Source: an uncultured Dorea sp. (GTDB taxonomy: Bacteria; Bacillota; Clostridia; Lachnospirales; Lachnospiraceae). Taken from it: 64,000 bases of DNA. Each line of letters begins with the position of its first letter. The stretch's first letter is position 1. Position numbers and translations under genes: made by a program. The notes beneath the pieces were generated by a model. That model ran no database searches and was not told the origin of the DNA. It saw only the letters and a program-made list of their open reading frames with translations. Where the stretch lies: positions 54,254 to 118,253 of the forward strand of contig CAJTVU010000007.1 in NCBI GenBank assembly GCA_910580235.1, written 5' to 3'. Below are positions 14,352-22,393 of this stretch, in pieces.

Positions 14352-14423
14352 GGTTGGGGACGGGGCTTTTCCTCCGCGGGACACTGCTAACGCGGTGTCC
14401 CTGCTCGGAATACCCCCGTCCCC
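14352..14423. repeat. GC-rich palindromic intergenic repeat inside the spoVA operon
   Basis: Complete copy: GGTTGGGGACGGGGCTTTTC at the left, an inner GGGACAC/GTGTCCC hairpin, and CCCCCGTCCCC at the right. It separates spoVAC from spoVAB. Confidence 0.85.
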
Positions 14424-14427
14424 TGCA

Positions 14428-14844
14428 CTACCATCTTTTGAAGAAGAATAGCAACGCTCCGAATCCTTTCCCCAGCGCCACGCCTAATATGAGGTACGGC
14501 ACGAATCTTAGTAATTTTACACGTCTTATGAATATAGGAAAGACGTTTAGGATCTCTGCCAGCGCCATGGACCAGCATCCTACGAATATCCCCCCAAGCA
14601 GTCCGAATACAGGAACGAGCCACGCCCCGTAGGGAATGCTAATATGATACACCCAGAATATATTTCCTAAAATTCCTCCCAGAGCCACGCTGTCCTCATA
14701 GAGGAGAATATGCTCTCCTGTGTGGGTGCGGTCTGCAAAATCTGATACGACTCCCAGGCCGATGATGAAAGAAAATAACCCTCCGGCCACCACCATGCCG
14801 GCGCTAAGTCCTATGACCGCCAGAAGCGCTTCCTTTATCCACAT
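14428..14844 (-). CDS. spoVAB: Stage V sporulation protein AB
   Basis: A 138-residue membrane protein starting MWIKEALLAVIGLSAGMVVA, with about four hydrophobic segments and the SpoVAB-typical GGIFVGCWSMALAEILNVFP near its centre. The start at 14844 follows AAAGGGGAAAG and lies inside the 3' end of spoVAA (41-base overlap), implying translational coupling. It is an accessory membrane component of the SpoVA dipicolinate channel. Confidence 0.88.
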   Translation of the reverse strand: MWIKEALLAVIGLSAGMVVAGGLFSFIIGLGVVSDFADRTHTGEHILLYEDSVALGGILGNIFWVYHISIPYGAWLVPVFGLLGGIFVGCWSMALAEILNVFPIFIRRVKLLRFVPYLILGVALGKGFGALLFFFKRW

Positions 14845-15478
14845 CCAGTTCTTTCCCCTTTCTGGAGATATTTTCAATCAGGGTCGTCTGAATGTCATTT
14901 TCATACAGACGCATCTCCACTTCCATCGGCGTCGGATCTACCGAGAACCGCTTCTTTCCAAAATGATTAAAAAATGTCAGGATCCCGATAACAAGGCCGG
15001 CGCTGTACGTAAGCTCCAGTATGGTGAACCCGTCGCTTTCTGTCCCTGTCACCAGTTCATAGATCTGCCCGAACATCGTCGTCACATTCACATCGTTATT
15101 AAATGCCATAATCGAAAACGCCGCTCCGATAAAGCTGATCGCCACGATCGCCGCCGCCTTTAAAGCATGTACAAACCCTCCGGCAGTCTTCTGCGCTTCA
15201 TATGTTACGATGAAGTCCTGTTCTCCCATATTCTGAACGTCAATATTCTCATAGCTTTCGTGGATCAGCTCGATGACTCTTAAGACTGACACTACCGCAC
15301 GATTTTGATTTTTCTTGTCCGTATGATGGAAAGCAAGCAGCTTGACGGATCTTAGCTTCGCGACAACAGCCGGATTGGAGCACTCCATCTTCAACACGTC
15401 TCCGAGAGTCACATCTGGCTTTGTGACTTCAACATTCCTGTCCGCCTTGATATATATTGTCTCATTACTTCCTGCCAT
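14804..15478 (-). CDS. spoVAA: Stage V sporulation protein AA
   Basis: A 224-residue protein. The N-terminal 90 residues form a soluble domain (IYIKADRNVEVTKPDVTLGD) as in SpoVAA, followed by two membrane segments (about 128-150 and 175-195). It heads the spoVAA-AB-AC-AD-AE series, three bases downstream of a 51-residue membrane protein. Role: soluble/membrane subunit of the Ca-dipicolinate channel. Length matches the family. Confidence 0.88.
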   Translation of the reverse strand: MAGSNETIYIKADRNVEVTKPDVTLGDVLKMECSNPAVVAKLRSVKLLAFHHTDKKNQNRAVVSVLRVIELIHESYENIDVQNMGEQDFIVTYEAQKTAGGFVHALKAAAIVAISFIGAAFSIMAFNNDVNVTTMFGQIYELVTGTESDGFTILELTYSAGLVIGILTFFNHFGKKRFSVDPTPMEVEMRLYENDIQTTLIENISRKGKELDVDKGSASGGHRT

Positions 15479-15481
15479 CTC

Positions 15482-15637
15482 CTACACCTGCTCCTGCCCC
15501 TGTACCATGACAAGAGTCCCTTCACTGATATGAGTCTGTTTCTCTAATTCTTCAAAATAGTAGATGCAGCCTACGATAACCGCCGCCATCACAACAAAAA
15601 GCAGGCATATCCTAAGTTTTCTTCTGGCTTCTTCCAT
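15482..15637 (-). CDS. 51-residue single-pass membrane protein at head of spoVA operon
   Basis: ORF starting MEEARRKLRICLLFVVMAAV and ending GQEQV, with one membrane helix at about residues 9-27 and a short charged tail. A GGCGGTG site precedes the ATG. It lies between the sigma-G/F-type promoter (15668-15698) and spoVAA, so it is the first gene of the forespore transcript. I do not recognise a family. It may be a forespore-specific small membrane protein or SpoVA accessory. Confidence 0.6.
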   Translation of the reverse strand: MEEARRKLRICLLFVVMAAVIVGCIYYFEELEKQTHISEGTLVMVQGQEQV

Positions 15638-15667
15638 ACTGACACCGCCTTTCTTTAGACTTTTTGT

Positions 15668-15698
15668 TAGTATGGAATATTCCTTCCGAAAATATGCA
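15668..15698 (-). promoter_or_regulatory. Sigma-G/sigma-F-type forespore promoter of the spoVA operon
   Basis: On the minus strand TGCATA (15698-15693) is followed after 18 bases by CATACTA (15674-15668). This fits the forespore consensus (TGMATA, about 18 bases, CATACTA). It lies between the sigF stop codon and the 51-residue ORF, which separates early spoIIA expression from forespore spoVA expression. Confidence 0.75.
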
Positions 15699-15710
15699 TG
15701 GATATGCCCG

Positions 15711-16424
15711 CTATATTCGCTCCCTGAGCCTTTTTAAAATTTTCTTCTCAAGCCTTGACACCTGGACTTGTGAAATGCCAAGCTCTTCTCCTACCTGCGA
15801 CTGGGTCCTGTCTGCAAAGTATCGTAGATAGATAAGCCTTCTTTCTTCTTTGTCAAGAGACGTAAGAAGCTCACTAAGAAGCATGTGGTTTAAGACTTTG
15901 TCTTCTTCCCTCTCTTTTTCCGGCAGCTTGTCCATCAGCCGGATCTCCTGTCCGTCTTTTTGATAAATAGGCTTGTGCAGGGACTCTACGTCCCCACCTG
16001 CCTCAAGAGCCATAATAAGCTCTTCCCGCCCCACTCCCAGCTCTTCTGCTATCTCCGAGACAGTAGGATCGCGTCCCCATTTATCGCACAATCTCTCCTG
16101 GCATAAATATGCTTTGTAGGACAATTCTTTTAGAGAACGGCTCACCTTTATAATCCCATCGTCTCTTAAGAAACGTTTGATCTCTCCCGCTATCATGGGA
16201 ACTGCGTAAGTTGAGAACCTCACGTCATAAGACAGATCAAACTTGTCGATCGCCTTAATCAGCCCGATATTCCCAATCTGAAATAAATCTTCTGCCTCTG
16301 CGCCTCTGTGGTAGAACCTTTTTACAATACACCACACAAGCCCCGCGTTTTCTTCCACTAATCGTGTCCTCGCCTCTTCGTCTCCTTCGTGAGATTTCTG
16401 GATCAGAGCGATTGTGTGGTCCAT
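15711..16424 (-). CDS. sigF: RNA polymerase sigma factor sigma-F (forespore)
   Basis: A 237-residue sigma-70 family protein. Region 2 holds AEDLFQIGNIGLIKAIDKFD and VRFSTYAVPMIAGEIKRFLR; region 3 holds DPTVSEIAEELGVGREELIM; region 4 ends RTQSQVGEELGISQVQVSRL with the DNA-binding helix-turn-helix. Third in spoIIAA-spoIIAB-sigF order, overlapping spoIIAB by 22 bases. It directs first forespore transcription after polar septation, being held inactive by SpoIIAB and released by dephosphorylated SpoIIAA. Confidence 0.93.
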   Translation of the reverse strand: MDHTIALIQKSHEGDEEARTRLVEENAGLVWCIVKRFYHRGAEAEDLFQIGNIGLIKAIDKFDLSYDVRFSTYAVPMIAGEIKRFLRDDGIIKVSRSLKELSYKAYLCQERLCDKWGRDPTVSEIAEELGVGREELIMALEAGGDVESLHKPIYQKDGQEIRLMDKLPEKEREEDKVLNHMLLSELLTSLDKEERRLIYLRYFADRTQSQVGEELGISQVQVSRLEKKILKRLRERI

Positions 16425-16858
16425 AGCTTCCTTCCTTTTCCAATGATTTTCTTCATTTTTACTATTGTTCCTTCCCCTGGGCGAGATACGACTTCCAGTT
16501 CGTCCATAAAAGCCTCCATAAAGGAAAATCCCATTCCAGAGCGGTCCATATCAGGCTTTGTCGTAAAGAGCGGCTCCATCGCCGCCTGCACGTCCTCGAT
16601 TCCTTTGCCCTTATCTTCAATTTCAATATATAAAGAGCCTCCTTCTATCCTGCACCGGATATGGATATTATGTACTTCTCCTTCATATCCATGTATGACC
16701 GCGTTAGTTACTGCCTCAGACACAGAAGTCTTTACATCCGACACCTCCTCCAATGTAGGATTTAAAGATGTCATAAATGCGGCTACTGCCACTCTTGCAA
16801 ATGACTCATTGCTGGAACGGCTGTCAAAGATCAATTCCATTTCATTCGTGTTTTCCAT
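16403..16858 (-). CDS. spoIIAB: Anti-sigma-F factor (GHKL serine kinase)
   Basis: A 151-residue GHKL ATPase kinase. SVSEAVTNAVIHGYEGE near 45-61 is the N box and DKGKGIEDVQ (near 81-90) the G1 box; DRSGMGFSFMEAFMDELEVV carries the G2 region. It binds and inhibits sigma-F and phosphorylates SpoIIAA on serine. Its start directly abuts the spoIIAA stop. Confidence 0.93.
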   Translation of the reverse strand: MENTNEMELIFDSRSSNESFARVAVAAFMTSLNPTLEEVSDVKTSVSEAVTNAVIHGYEGEVHNIHIRCRIEGGSLYIEIEDKGKGIEDVQAAMEPLFTTKPDMDRSGMGFSFMEAFMDELEVVSRPGEGTIVKMKKIIGKGRKLWTTQSL

Positions 16859-17170
16859 TTATTTTTCCCCCTCATATATTTGCATTATTTTTGTGATACC
16901 TGACATCATGAGCATTTTCTTCATTCTCTCATTCGCATGCACTGCACACACCTCTCCTCCCAGCATATAGACCTTCTTATATCTTCCCATCATAACTCCA
17001 ATACCAGAGCTGTCCATGAAATTCGTCTCCCTGAAGTCAAAGATAACGTACCGGATATGGTTGCGCTCGATCAAGTGGTCAGATTCCCTCCTGATCTCTT
17101 CTGCATTGTGATGGTCTAACTCGTTAGGGAGAAAAATAGTCAGACAGTTTTCTTGTACTTGATATTTCAT
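16859..17170 (-). CDS. spoIIAA: Anti-anti-sigma-F factor (STAS domain)
   Basis: A 103-residue STAS protein. The phosphorylatable serine lies in NFMDSSGIGVMMGRYK (near residues 50-65), the conserved DSSG motif. When dephosphorylated by SpoIIE it displaces SpoIIAB from sigma-F. First gene of the spoIIA operon; AAAGGAGG precedes the ATG. The expected sigma-H promoter is not obvious because the 5' flank is occupied by a GC-rich repeat (17191-17269). Confidence 0.93.
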   Translation of the reverse strand: MKYQVQENCLTIFLPNELDHHNAEEIRRESDHLIERNHIRYVIFDFRETNFMDSSGIGVMMGRYKKVYMLGGEVCAVHANERMKKMLMMSGITKIMQIYEGEK

Positions 17171-17190
17171 ATGAGCCTCCTTTCAGGATA

Positions 17191-17269
17191 GGGACGGGGC
17201 TCTTCCTCCGCGGGACGCTGCTGACGCGGCGTCCTTGCTCGGAATACCCCCGTCCCAATACCCCCGTCC
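17191..17269. repeat. GC-rich palindromic repeat upstream of spoIIAA
   Basis: A diverged copy: GGGACGGGGCTCTTCCTCCG, inner GGGACGC/GCGTCC hairpin, then CCCCCGTCCC and a second partial arm CCCCCGTCCT. It fills the space where a spoIIA promoter would be expected. Confidence 0.8.
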
Positions 17270-17270
17270 T

Positions 17271-17302
17271 AAAAAAAGATATGCGTATGTTTTACGCATA
17301 TC
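17271..17302 (-). terminator. Rho-independent terminator of the TPR gene
   Basis: On the minus strand GATATGCGTA (17302-17293) pairs with TACGCATATC (17287-17278), followed by seven T. It stops the leftward transcript from 18729. Confidence 0.85.
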
Positions 17303-17337
17303 CTTCTCTTTCGTACCTTAATTTTATTTATCTCATT

Positions 17338-18729
17338 CTATCCGTCTGTTCCATCCTGCGCCGCTGACGCCTGCCCTGCGGCTTCCTGTGCGGCCGCCTC
17401 CTGCGCGGCCTGCTGGGCTGCCATCTCCTCTGCCGCAGAAGCGGCAGCCTGCGTATCAGGGTAGCTCTCTACTATCTTCTGGTAGAGCAGGTTCGCCTGA
17501 TCCTGCTCGCCTCTCCCTGCATAGGAATGTGCCAGGAGCAGCATCGCTTCTCCGCTCGCATATCCTTCGTCAATAGACATTACCATCTCCAGATTGGTAA
17601 CTGCCGCATCATAATTCGCTACTTCATAATTAGCCTGGGACTGGGAATAAAGATCTTCGCACATAGAAGGGAAGAGATCTCCCGCCATCTCGTCATACTG
17701 CCCGCGCCCCTGCTCTCCCAGTGAATCTGGATTCACCTTGAGAAGCTCCTCCACCATAGTGGCGTTGCTCATGTCTCTTGCCTGGTAATGATAGTATATA
17801 TACAGGACCGCCTCATAGCTTTCCTGTGTAGAAGCCGCCGTCGCCTGCGCGTTCTCCGTCGCCTCGCTGGTAGACCGGAACCCGTCCAGCTCTGTTTTAA
17901 GAGCGTTGATCTGCGACTTCTGTGACTCTATCTGATCGCTGAAAGCGACTGTCTGCTCATTTAATCGCCTCTGTCTGGAGGCATTCATAGCTGGCATAAT
18001 AAGGAACCACATGACAAGCACGCCCATCAGTACGCCAATCCCTATATTTATTATCGTATGTATCCCCGCATTCTCTTTAAAAGACGTAGATACTGGCTGG
18101 ATAATCGTCTCATTTCCAAGATTGTACGTGACCGTCTGCCCATCTTTCCTATCCTCTCTTTTCACATGAACGGGACGCTCTCTTCGTATCTCGCTTAATT
18201 CATGTATATACCTAAGCGTCAGCTCATTAGTCGTATCCAGCCTGTACGCGCTCCTCAGCATCTGTCTTGCACTCGTAAGCTGTTCTGTATGAAGGTACAG
18301 AAATCCTAGCAACTGGTATGCCTTCATATAAGATGGATGAGCCGCGACGGCTTTTTTGAGCTGGATGATCGCCAGATCCTCTCCATTCTGCGCCGCATAC
18401 TGGAGGCTCTGGTTATACCTTTTGACAGCCTGGTTGATCTCTTCTAGCTCCCCCGGCGTCTCCTGCATTTTACTAATGTAGTAGTCTGCAATATTATCCT
18501 GTGGCTGAAAGTTCTTGCTAATGATCCATTCCACCAATGCTTCCACCACGTCGCCGCGCCCGTAATACACAAGCCCCAGAAGGTTCATGGACGCAACGTT
18601 CGCCCGGTTGTACTGAAGGCTCTTCTTAAGAGAGGCGATGGCCCCGGACATATCCCGGATCCGCGCCTTTCCAAGCCCGTCATTGTACCAGTAGTTGGAC
18701 TGGTACAGAAGTTTTGTCGTATACTCCAT
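17338..18729 (-). CDS. TPR-repeat membrane protein
   Basis: A 463-residue protein. Residues 1-190 form TPR-like repeats (for example GDVVEALVEWIISKNFQPQD and HPSYMKAYQLLGFLYLHTEQ). One membrane helix lies at about 226-247 (INIGIGVLMGVLVMWFLIMP), then a coiled coil (DQIESQKSQINALKTELDGF, about 265-285) and further TPR-like helices before an Ala/Gln-rich tail. Topology suggests a cytoplasmic TPR domain and an external coiled-coil/TPR domain. No enzymatic motif. It follows folC and a 44-residue ORF, an arrangement I recall from Lachnospiraceae. Function unknown; scaffold for envelope or protein assembly is a guess. Confidence 0.65.
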   Translation of the reverse strand: MEYTTKLLYQSNYWYNDGLGKARIRDMSGAIASLKKSLQYNRANVASMNLLGLVYYGRGDVVEALVEWIISKNFQPQDNIADYYISKMQETPGELEEINQAVKRYNQSLQYAAQNGEDLAIIQLKKAVAAHPSYMKAYQLLGFLYLHTEQLTSARQMLRSAYRLDTTNELTLRYIHELSEIRRERPVHVKREDRKDGQTVTYNLGNETIIQPVSTSFKENAGIHTIINIGIGVLMGVLVMWFLIMPAMNASRQRRLNEQTVAFSDQIESQKSQINALKTELDGFRSTSEATENAQATAASTQESYEAVLYIYYHYQARDMSNATMVEELLKVNPDSLGEQGRGQYDEMAGDLFPSMCEDLYSQSQANYEVANYDAAVTNLEMVMSIDEGYASGEAMLLLAHSYAGRGEQDQANLLYQKIVESYPDTQAAASAAEEMAAQQAAQEAAAQEAAGQASAAQDGTDG

Positions 18730-18743
18730 ATATCCCTGATCCT

Positions 18744-18878
18744 CTATCTGGTTTTCTTTACTACTTCTCGAAGAATATCTGTCATATCCGTCAGGTCTTC
18801 CTGGTAGACGGCCTCTTCAATCTCCTCTACTTCCAGGCTGGGCTGGAATTTCTTTAGCTCTTCTTCATAATTCAGCAT
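18744..18878 (-). CDS. Conserved-looking 44-residue acidic ORF
   Basis: ORF starting MLNYEEELKKFQPSLEVEEI and ending VVKKTR. It overlaps the 3' end of folC by 14 bases (its ATG lies in the last codons of folC) and ends 15 bases before the TPR gene start, so it is part of the folC-TPR transcript. Highly acidic in the middle; no known family. Confidence 0.5.
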   Translation of the reverse strand: MLNYEEELKKFQPSLEVEEIEEAVYQEDLTDMTDILREVVKKTR

Positions 18879-20190
18879 GAAATGCGCCTCCTGCCAATAT
18901 ATTTTTTATCTCTCCTGCAAGGTATAAAGAGCCGAGACAATAGATAAAGCCTCCTTCGCTCCTCTCCTCATACGCTGCCCGCAGCGCTTCTTCTGGCTTC
19001 TCTCTTACCAGCACTTTCTGCTCCGTGTACCAACGGAAGACATCTGCGATCTTCTCTGCCGGAACCTTTCTTTTATCCTGAATCTCCGTAGCAATGTAGG
19101 CTTTCACCGGAAGATCTCTACAGAGACATTCAATCATACTCTCATACTTCTTATCTGCGGCGGCCGCGAATACCACGACCGGGAGATCACTCTCTCTGAG
19201 AGCCCGTACGCTTTCTATAAATGCTTCTATCGCCCCCGGATTATGCGCGCCATCTATGACAAGATGATCCCCCGCTTCCTCCATCCGTCCCTCCCAACAT
19301 ACAGACGCCACCGTTTCCGGCCATCGTTCTTTCTGAATGCTCTCGCCTCTTAGAAGATATTCGGCCGCCTCAATGGCTATCTCTGCATTCATGGCCTGAT
19401 AGACGCCGCATATAGGGACTTGCCACTTAATACCTTTATCATACGCATTCACCCTTGAAAATGCAATATATTTTCGATCCACTTCCTGTATTTCGAACGC
19501 ATTTTTCGTGATTTCTCTACAAGGCGCACCGCACTTTGCCGCCGTCTCTTTTATCACTTCTGCAGCCTCCCTGCTAGTCCCGTCATAAAATACCGGTATC
19601 CCTCTCTTAATGATCCCTGCTTTCTCTCTTGCCACTTGTTCAATAGTCTCTCCAAGGATATCTGTATGGTCAAGGCTTATAGATGTAATAATCGTAAGCG
19701 CAGGGCTTTCAAATGCATTGGTGGCGTCAAGCCTTCCCCCAAGCCCTGTCTCCAGTATGATATATTCCACATCCGCATCGGAGAACGCCTTCATTCCCAT
19801 CCCATACAGGAATTCGAAATAAGAAGGATGGGCGATCCCTTCCTCCTCCATCTGGCTTGCCACATGGAATACTTCCAAAAACACTTTATAAAACAGCTCA
19901 TCTTCCAGCGGGATCCTCCCTATCTGGATCCGCTCATTAATCTTCACTAGATGAGGGGAAGTGAAAAAGCCTGTCCGCTTTCCCTCTTTCTCCAAAATTG
20001 CCTGTATATAGGCGCACACGGAGCCTTTTCCGTTCGTCCCTGCCACATGGATCACCTTTCGGCCAGAAGCAGGGTCTCCAAGCCTTCTTATGAATTGCTT
20101 TGTATGCTCCAGCTTATGCTTCTCCGTAAATTTCGGGATATCTTCTATATAGCGGACTGCTTCTTCGTAAGTATCAGGCTGTTCTCTCAC
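18865..20190 (-). CDS. folC: Folylpolyglutamate synthase / dihydrofolate synthase
   Basis: A Mur-ligase-family protein of about 441 residues. The ATP-binding loop VAGTNGKGSVCAYIQAILEK, SPHLVKINERIQI, LETGLGGRLDATNAF and DGAHNPGAIEAF are all family signatures. It adds glutamate to folates, retaining them in the cell. I place the start at GTG 20190, which overlaps the upstream TGA (GTGA) behind GGGAGAAC; a longer in-frame reading to 20217 lies inside the upstream gene. valS-sulfatase-folC are codirectional. Confidence 0.9.
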   Translation of the reverse strand: MREQPDTYEEAVRYIEDIPKFTEKHKLEHTKQFIRRLGDPASGRKVIHVAGTNGKGSVCAYIQAILEKEGKRTGFFTSPHLVKINERIQIGRIPLEDELFYKVFLEVFHVASQMEEEGIAHPSYFEFLYGMGMKAFSDADVEYIILETGLGGRLDATNAFESPALTIITSISLDHTDILGETIEQVAREKAGIIKRGIPVFYDGTSREAAEVIKETAAKCGAPCREITKNAFEIQEVDRKYIAFSRVNAYDKGIKWQVPICGVYQAMNAEIAIEAAEYLLRGESIQKERWPETVASVCWEGRMEEAGDHLVIDGAHNPGAIEAFIESVRALRESDLPVVVFAAAADKKYESMIECLCRDLPVKAYIATEIQDKRKVPAEKIADVFRWYTEQKVLVREKPEEALRAAYEERSEGGFIYCLGSLYLAGEIKNILAGGAFHAEL

Positions 20191-22364
20191 TCTTGTTCTC
20201 CCGTCTGGACGGTCCATGACTTATCGGGATCCGTTCCCGTCCCCTCTATAACCTTAAGCTCTCCCTCTTGCCAGAGATACTGGTTGGACGTCCGAAATAC
20301 CGTATTGCTAGATCCCATCTGGACAACTGTAATGACATCGCCATCTGAAAGCGCCGTCTCTGGAAGGACGATCCTCGTATTATTAAGGAATGTGCTTTTC
20401 TGCTTCTCCTCGTTTACGAACACTCGGCTCTGCTTGGTAAAGTTCTCCCCGTACAGGCTGTACCCCTCTTCCAGAAGCGGGAATATCCCGGTTAAAGCGA
20501 CGTCTTTTACCCCCATCGCCATATGCCCCTCCGTAATAGGCGGATCCCCGTCATAAACATATTGCTCACCGTACAGTATATCATACTGGAGCAGCTCCAG
20601 ATCGGCCAGATAGTTCTTTGTCTTCTCTCTTTCCTGGTGGTAGTTAAACACTGTCCCTGAGTGGATATCCAGACGTTTAAATACCTCCGCCATAATCTGA
20701 TATGCCGGTATATTCTTATCCTCTTTCTTAAGGCCGATGTTATCCCAGATTACGTAGTTCGTATTGTATAAGTAACGGCTTTTTAAGTCTTCTGCCTCAA
20801 GCCCCATTGTAGGAAGGTGGTCGCCATAGAATACGATTACAGACGGCTCGCCTCTTTCTTCAATGGCTTTCACAAGATTGCCTGCGAACTGATCCATCTC
20901 ATACACCTGGTTGACATAATATTCCCACTTGTTCTTCGTTGCCTCGTCCCCGATCCCTTCCACGGTAATCCTCGGATTCTCAATCAACTTTTCTTCCGGG
21001 TAATCCCCATGCCCTTGTACGCTGATCCCAAACACAAAGTCCTGCTGCTCAGTCGTGTCCATGGCATTTAATATATGCTCTATCAGAATATCATCCTTTG
21101 CCCACCCGTTCTCCGTCAGCTGCAGAATGTTCATAAACTCTTTGCTCGTATAACTGTCAAAGCCCATATTATCAAACACCCGGGCGCGGCTGTAAAAGTT
21201 GCCTCCGTTATTATGAAGGGCATGAGCGCCGTAGCCAAGCGCTGTGAGGGCCGACGCAGCGCTCTCGCATGTCTGGCTCTTGAGCACTGTCTTATAAGGA
21301 TATTCCCCCGGGCCAAAATACCTGAGGTTCATTCCCGTCAGCACCTCAAATTCTGTATTCGCAGTCCCCGCCCCTATCGACGGCACTTTAAAATATCCGC
21401 TGGAATAATTCTCGTACATGGCTCTGAGATTTGGAGACGCATCCTCGGAAGTCGTAAAAAACTCTGCTTCTGCTACGTCAAAATAAGACTCCAGCTGTAT
21501 GAAGATAATATTCGGCAGCTCTTCCTCTGCCCGCCCTGTCCCGCTTTTTGCCATCTCCCGATTATTGCTGATATCTACGATCGTACTTTCTTCATAACCG
21601 TTTGGCTGATTGATGCCCGTCTTGAATACACTGGCCATAAAACAATATGGCAGCCCATAGTCTTCATAAGCGAACGCAATGTTCCCAAAATACGTGGACA
21701 CTACCCGTTTCTCGATGGCCAGATCTGTCAGCACGCTGTACCCTATCGCACTGGCTGCTATTCCGACCACCGCCAGTACTCTGTGCATTTTCCCTGTGTA
21801 CTGTCCTCCTCGCCTCCACATGGAGACGACCCATGTGATAACGGCGCCGATCCCTACGATGACCAAGATCACTTCAAAAGAGTTGAAGTAATTGTTAATC
21901 AACGATACCGCGTCCGTAGCCACCTTCAGATCCTGCGCGTTAAAAGGCGTGACCCGCTTCAAGAGCATGTAACCGTTGGCCACCCCGAGCACAAGCCACA
22001 GAACGCTGATAATAATCCGCACAAATACCCTGCGTTTAAAAAGATACACAATAGAGAATGTCATAAATATCATGAACGCATTATAGAGGAACACGAGCGG
22101 CGTCCCCACCATATAATCCCAGGCCTCAAATACAGAATGCCTGGAAATCGCCTCAATAGCGAGATTGATCCCGCATGCGAGCAGGGCGTGAAGAAGCAGT
22201 GAGATCTGATTCATCCTTCTGTAGACCGGCTTCATCTTCCTGGAGAACGCGCTGTTCCTGCGCGCTTCAAGTATACGTTCTCTTCGCTCTTTGCGCGCGT
22301 GCCAGTATGCTTTCACATCTTCTTTTTTCAGATTTTTTAACTTCTCAATCTGAATTTTCTTCAT
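20187..22364 (-). CDS. LTA-synthase-like membrane sulfatase / phosphoglycerol transferase
   Basis: A 725-residue protein. Five membrane segments lie within residues 50-220; a large extracellular sulfatase-fold domain follows. Conserved catalytic elements are NIIFIQLESYFD (metal ligand Glu), the Thr nucleophile in GAGTANTEFEVLTG and YGDHLPTMG. These are the hallmarks of lipoteichoic-acid synthase and related phosphoglycerol transferases. A C-terminal extension of about 100 residues (after SGTVFNYHQE) is longer than in LtaS. ATG 22364 follows AAGGGGATGTCT. Substrate could be LTA, a glycolipid or a wall polymer. Confidence 0.8.
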   Translation of the reverse strand: MKKIQIEKLKNLKKEDVKAYWHARKERRERILEARRNSAFSRKMKPVYRRMNQISLLLHALLACGINLAIEAISRHSVFEAWDYMVGTPLVFLYNAFMIFMTFSIVYLFKRRVFVRIIISVLWLVLGVANGYMLLKRVTPFNAQDLKVATDAVSLINNYFNSFEVILVIVGIGAVITWVVSMWRRGGQYTGKMHRVLAVVGIAASAIGYSVLTDLAIEKRVVSTYFGNIAFAYEDYGLPYCFMASVFKTGINQPNGYEESTIVDISNNREMAKSGTGRAEEELPNIIFIQLESYFDVAEAEFFTTSEDASPNLRAMYENYSSGYFKVPSIGAGTANTEFEVLTGMNLRYFGPGEYPYKTVLKSQTCESAASALTALGYGAHALHNNGGNFYSRARVFDNMGFDSYTSKEFMNILQLTENGWAKDDILIEHILNAMDTTEQQDFVFGISVQGHGDYPEEKLIENPRITVEGIGDEATKNKWEYYVNQVYEMDQFAGNLVKAIEERGEPSVIVFYGDHLPTMGLEAEDLKSRYLYNTNYVIWDNIGLKKEDKNIPAYQIMAEVFKRLDIHSGTVFNYHQEREKTKNYLADLELLQYDILYGEQYVYDGDPPITEGHMAMGVKDVALTGIFPLLEEGYSLYGENFTKQSRVFVNEEKQKSTFLNNTRIVLPETALSDGDVITVVQMGSSNTVFRTSNQYLWQEGELKVIEGTGTDPDKSWTVQTGEQE

Positions 22365-22393
22365 AGACATCCCCTTACATTTTTAATTTGTAA

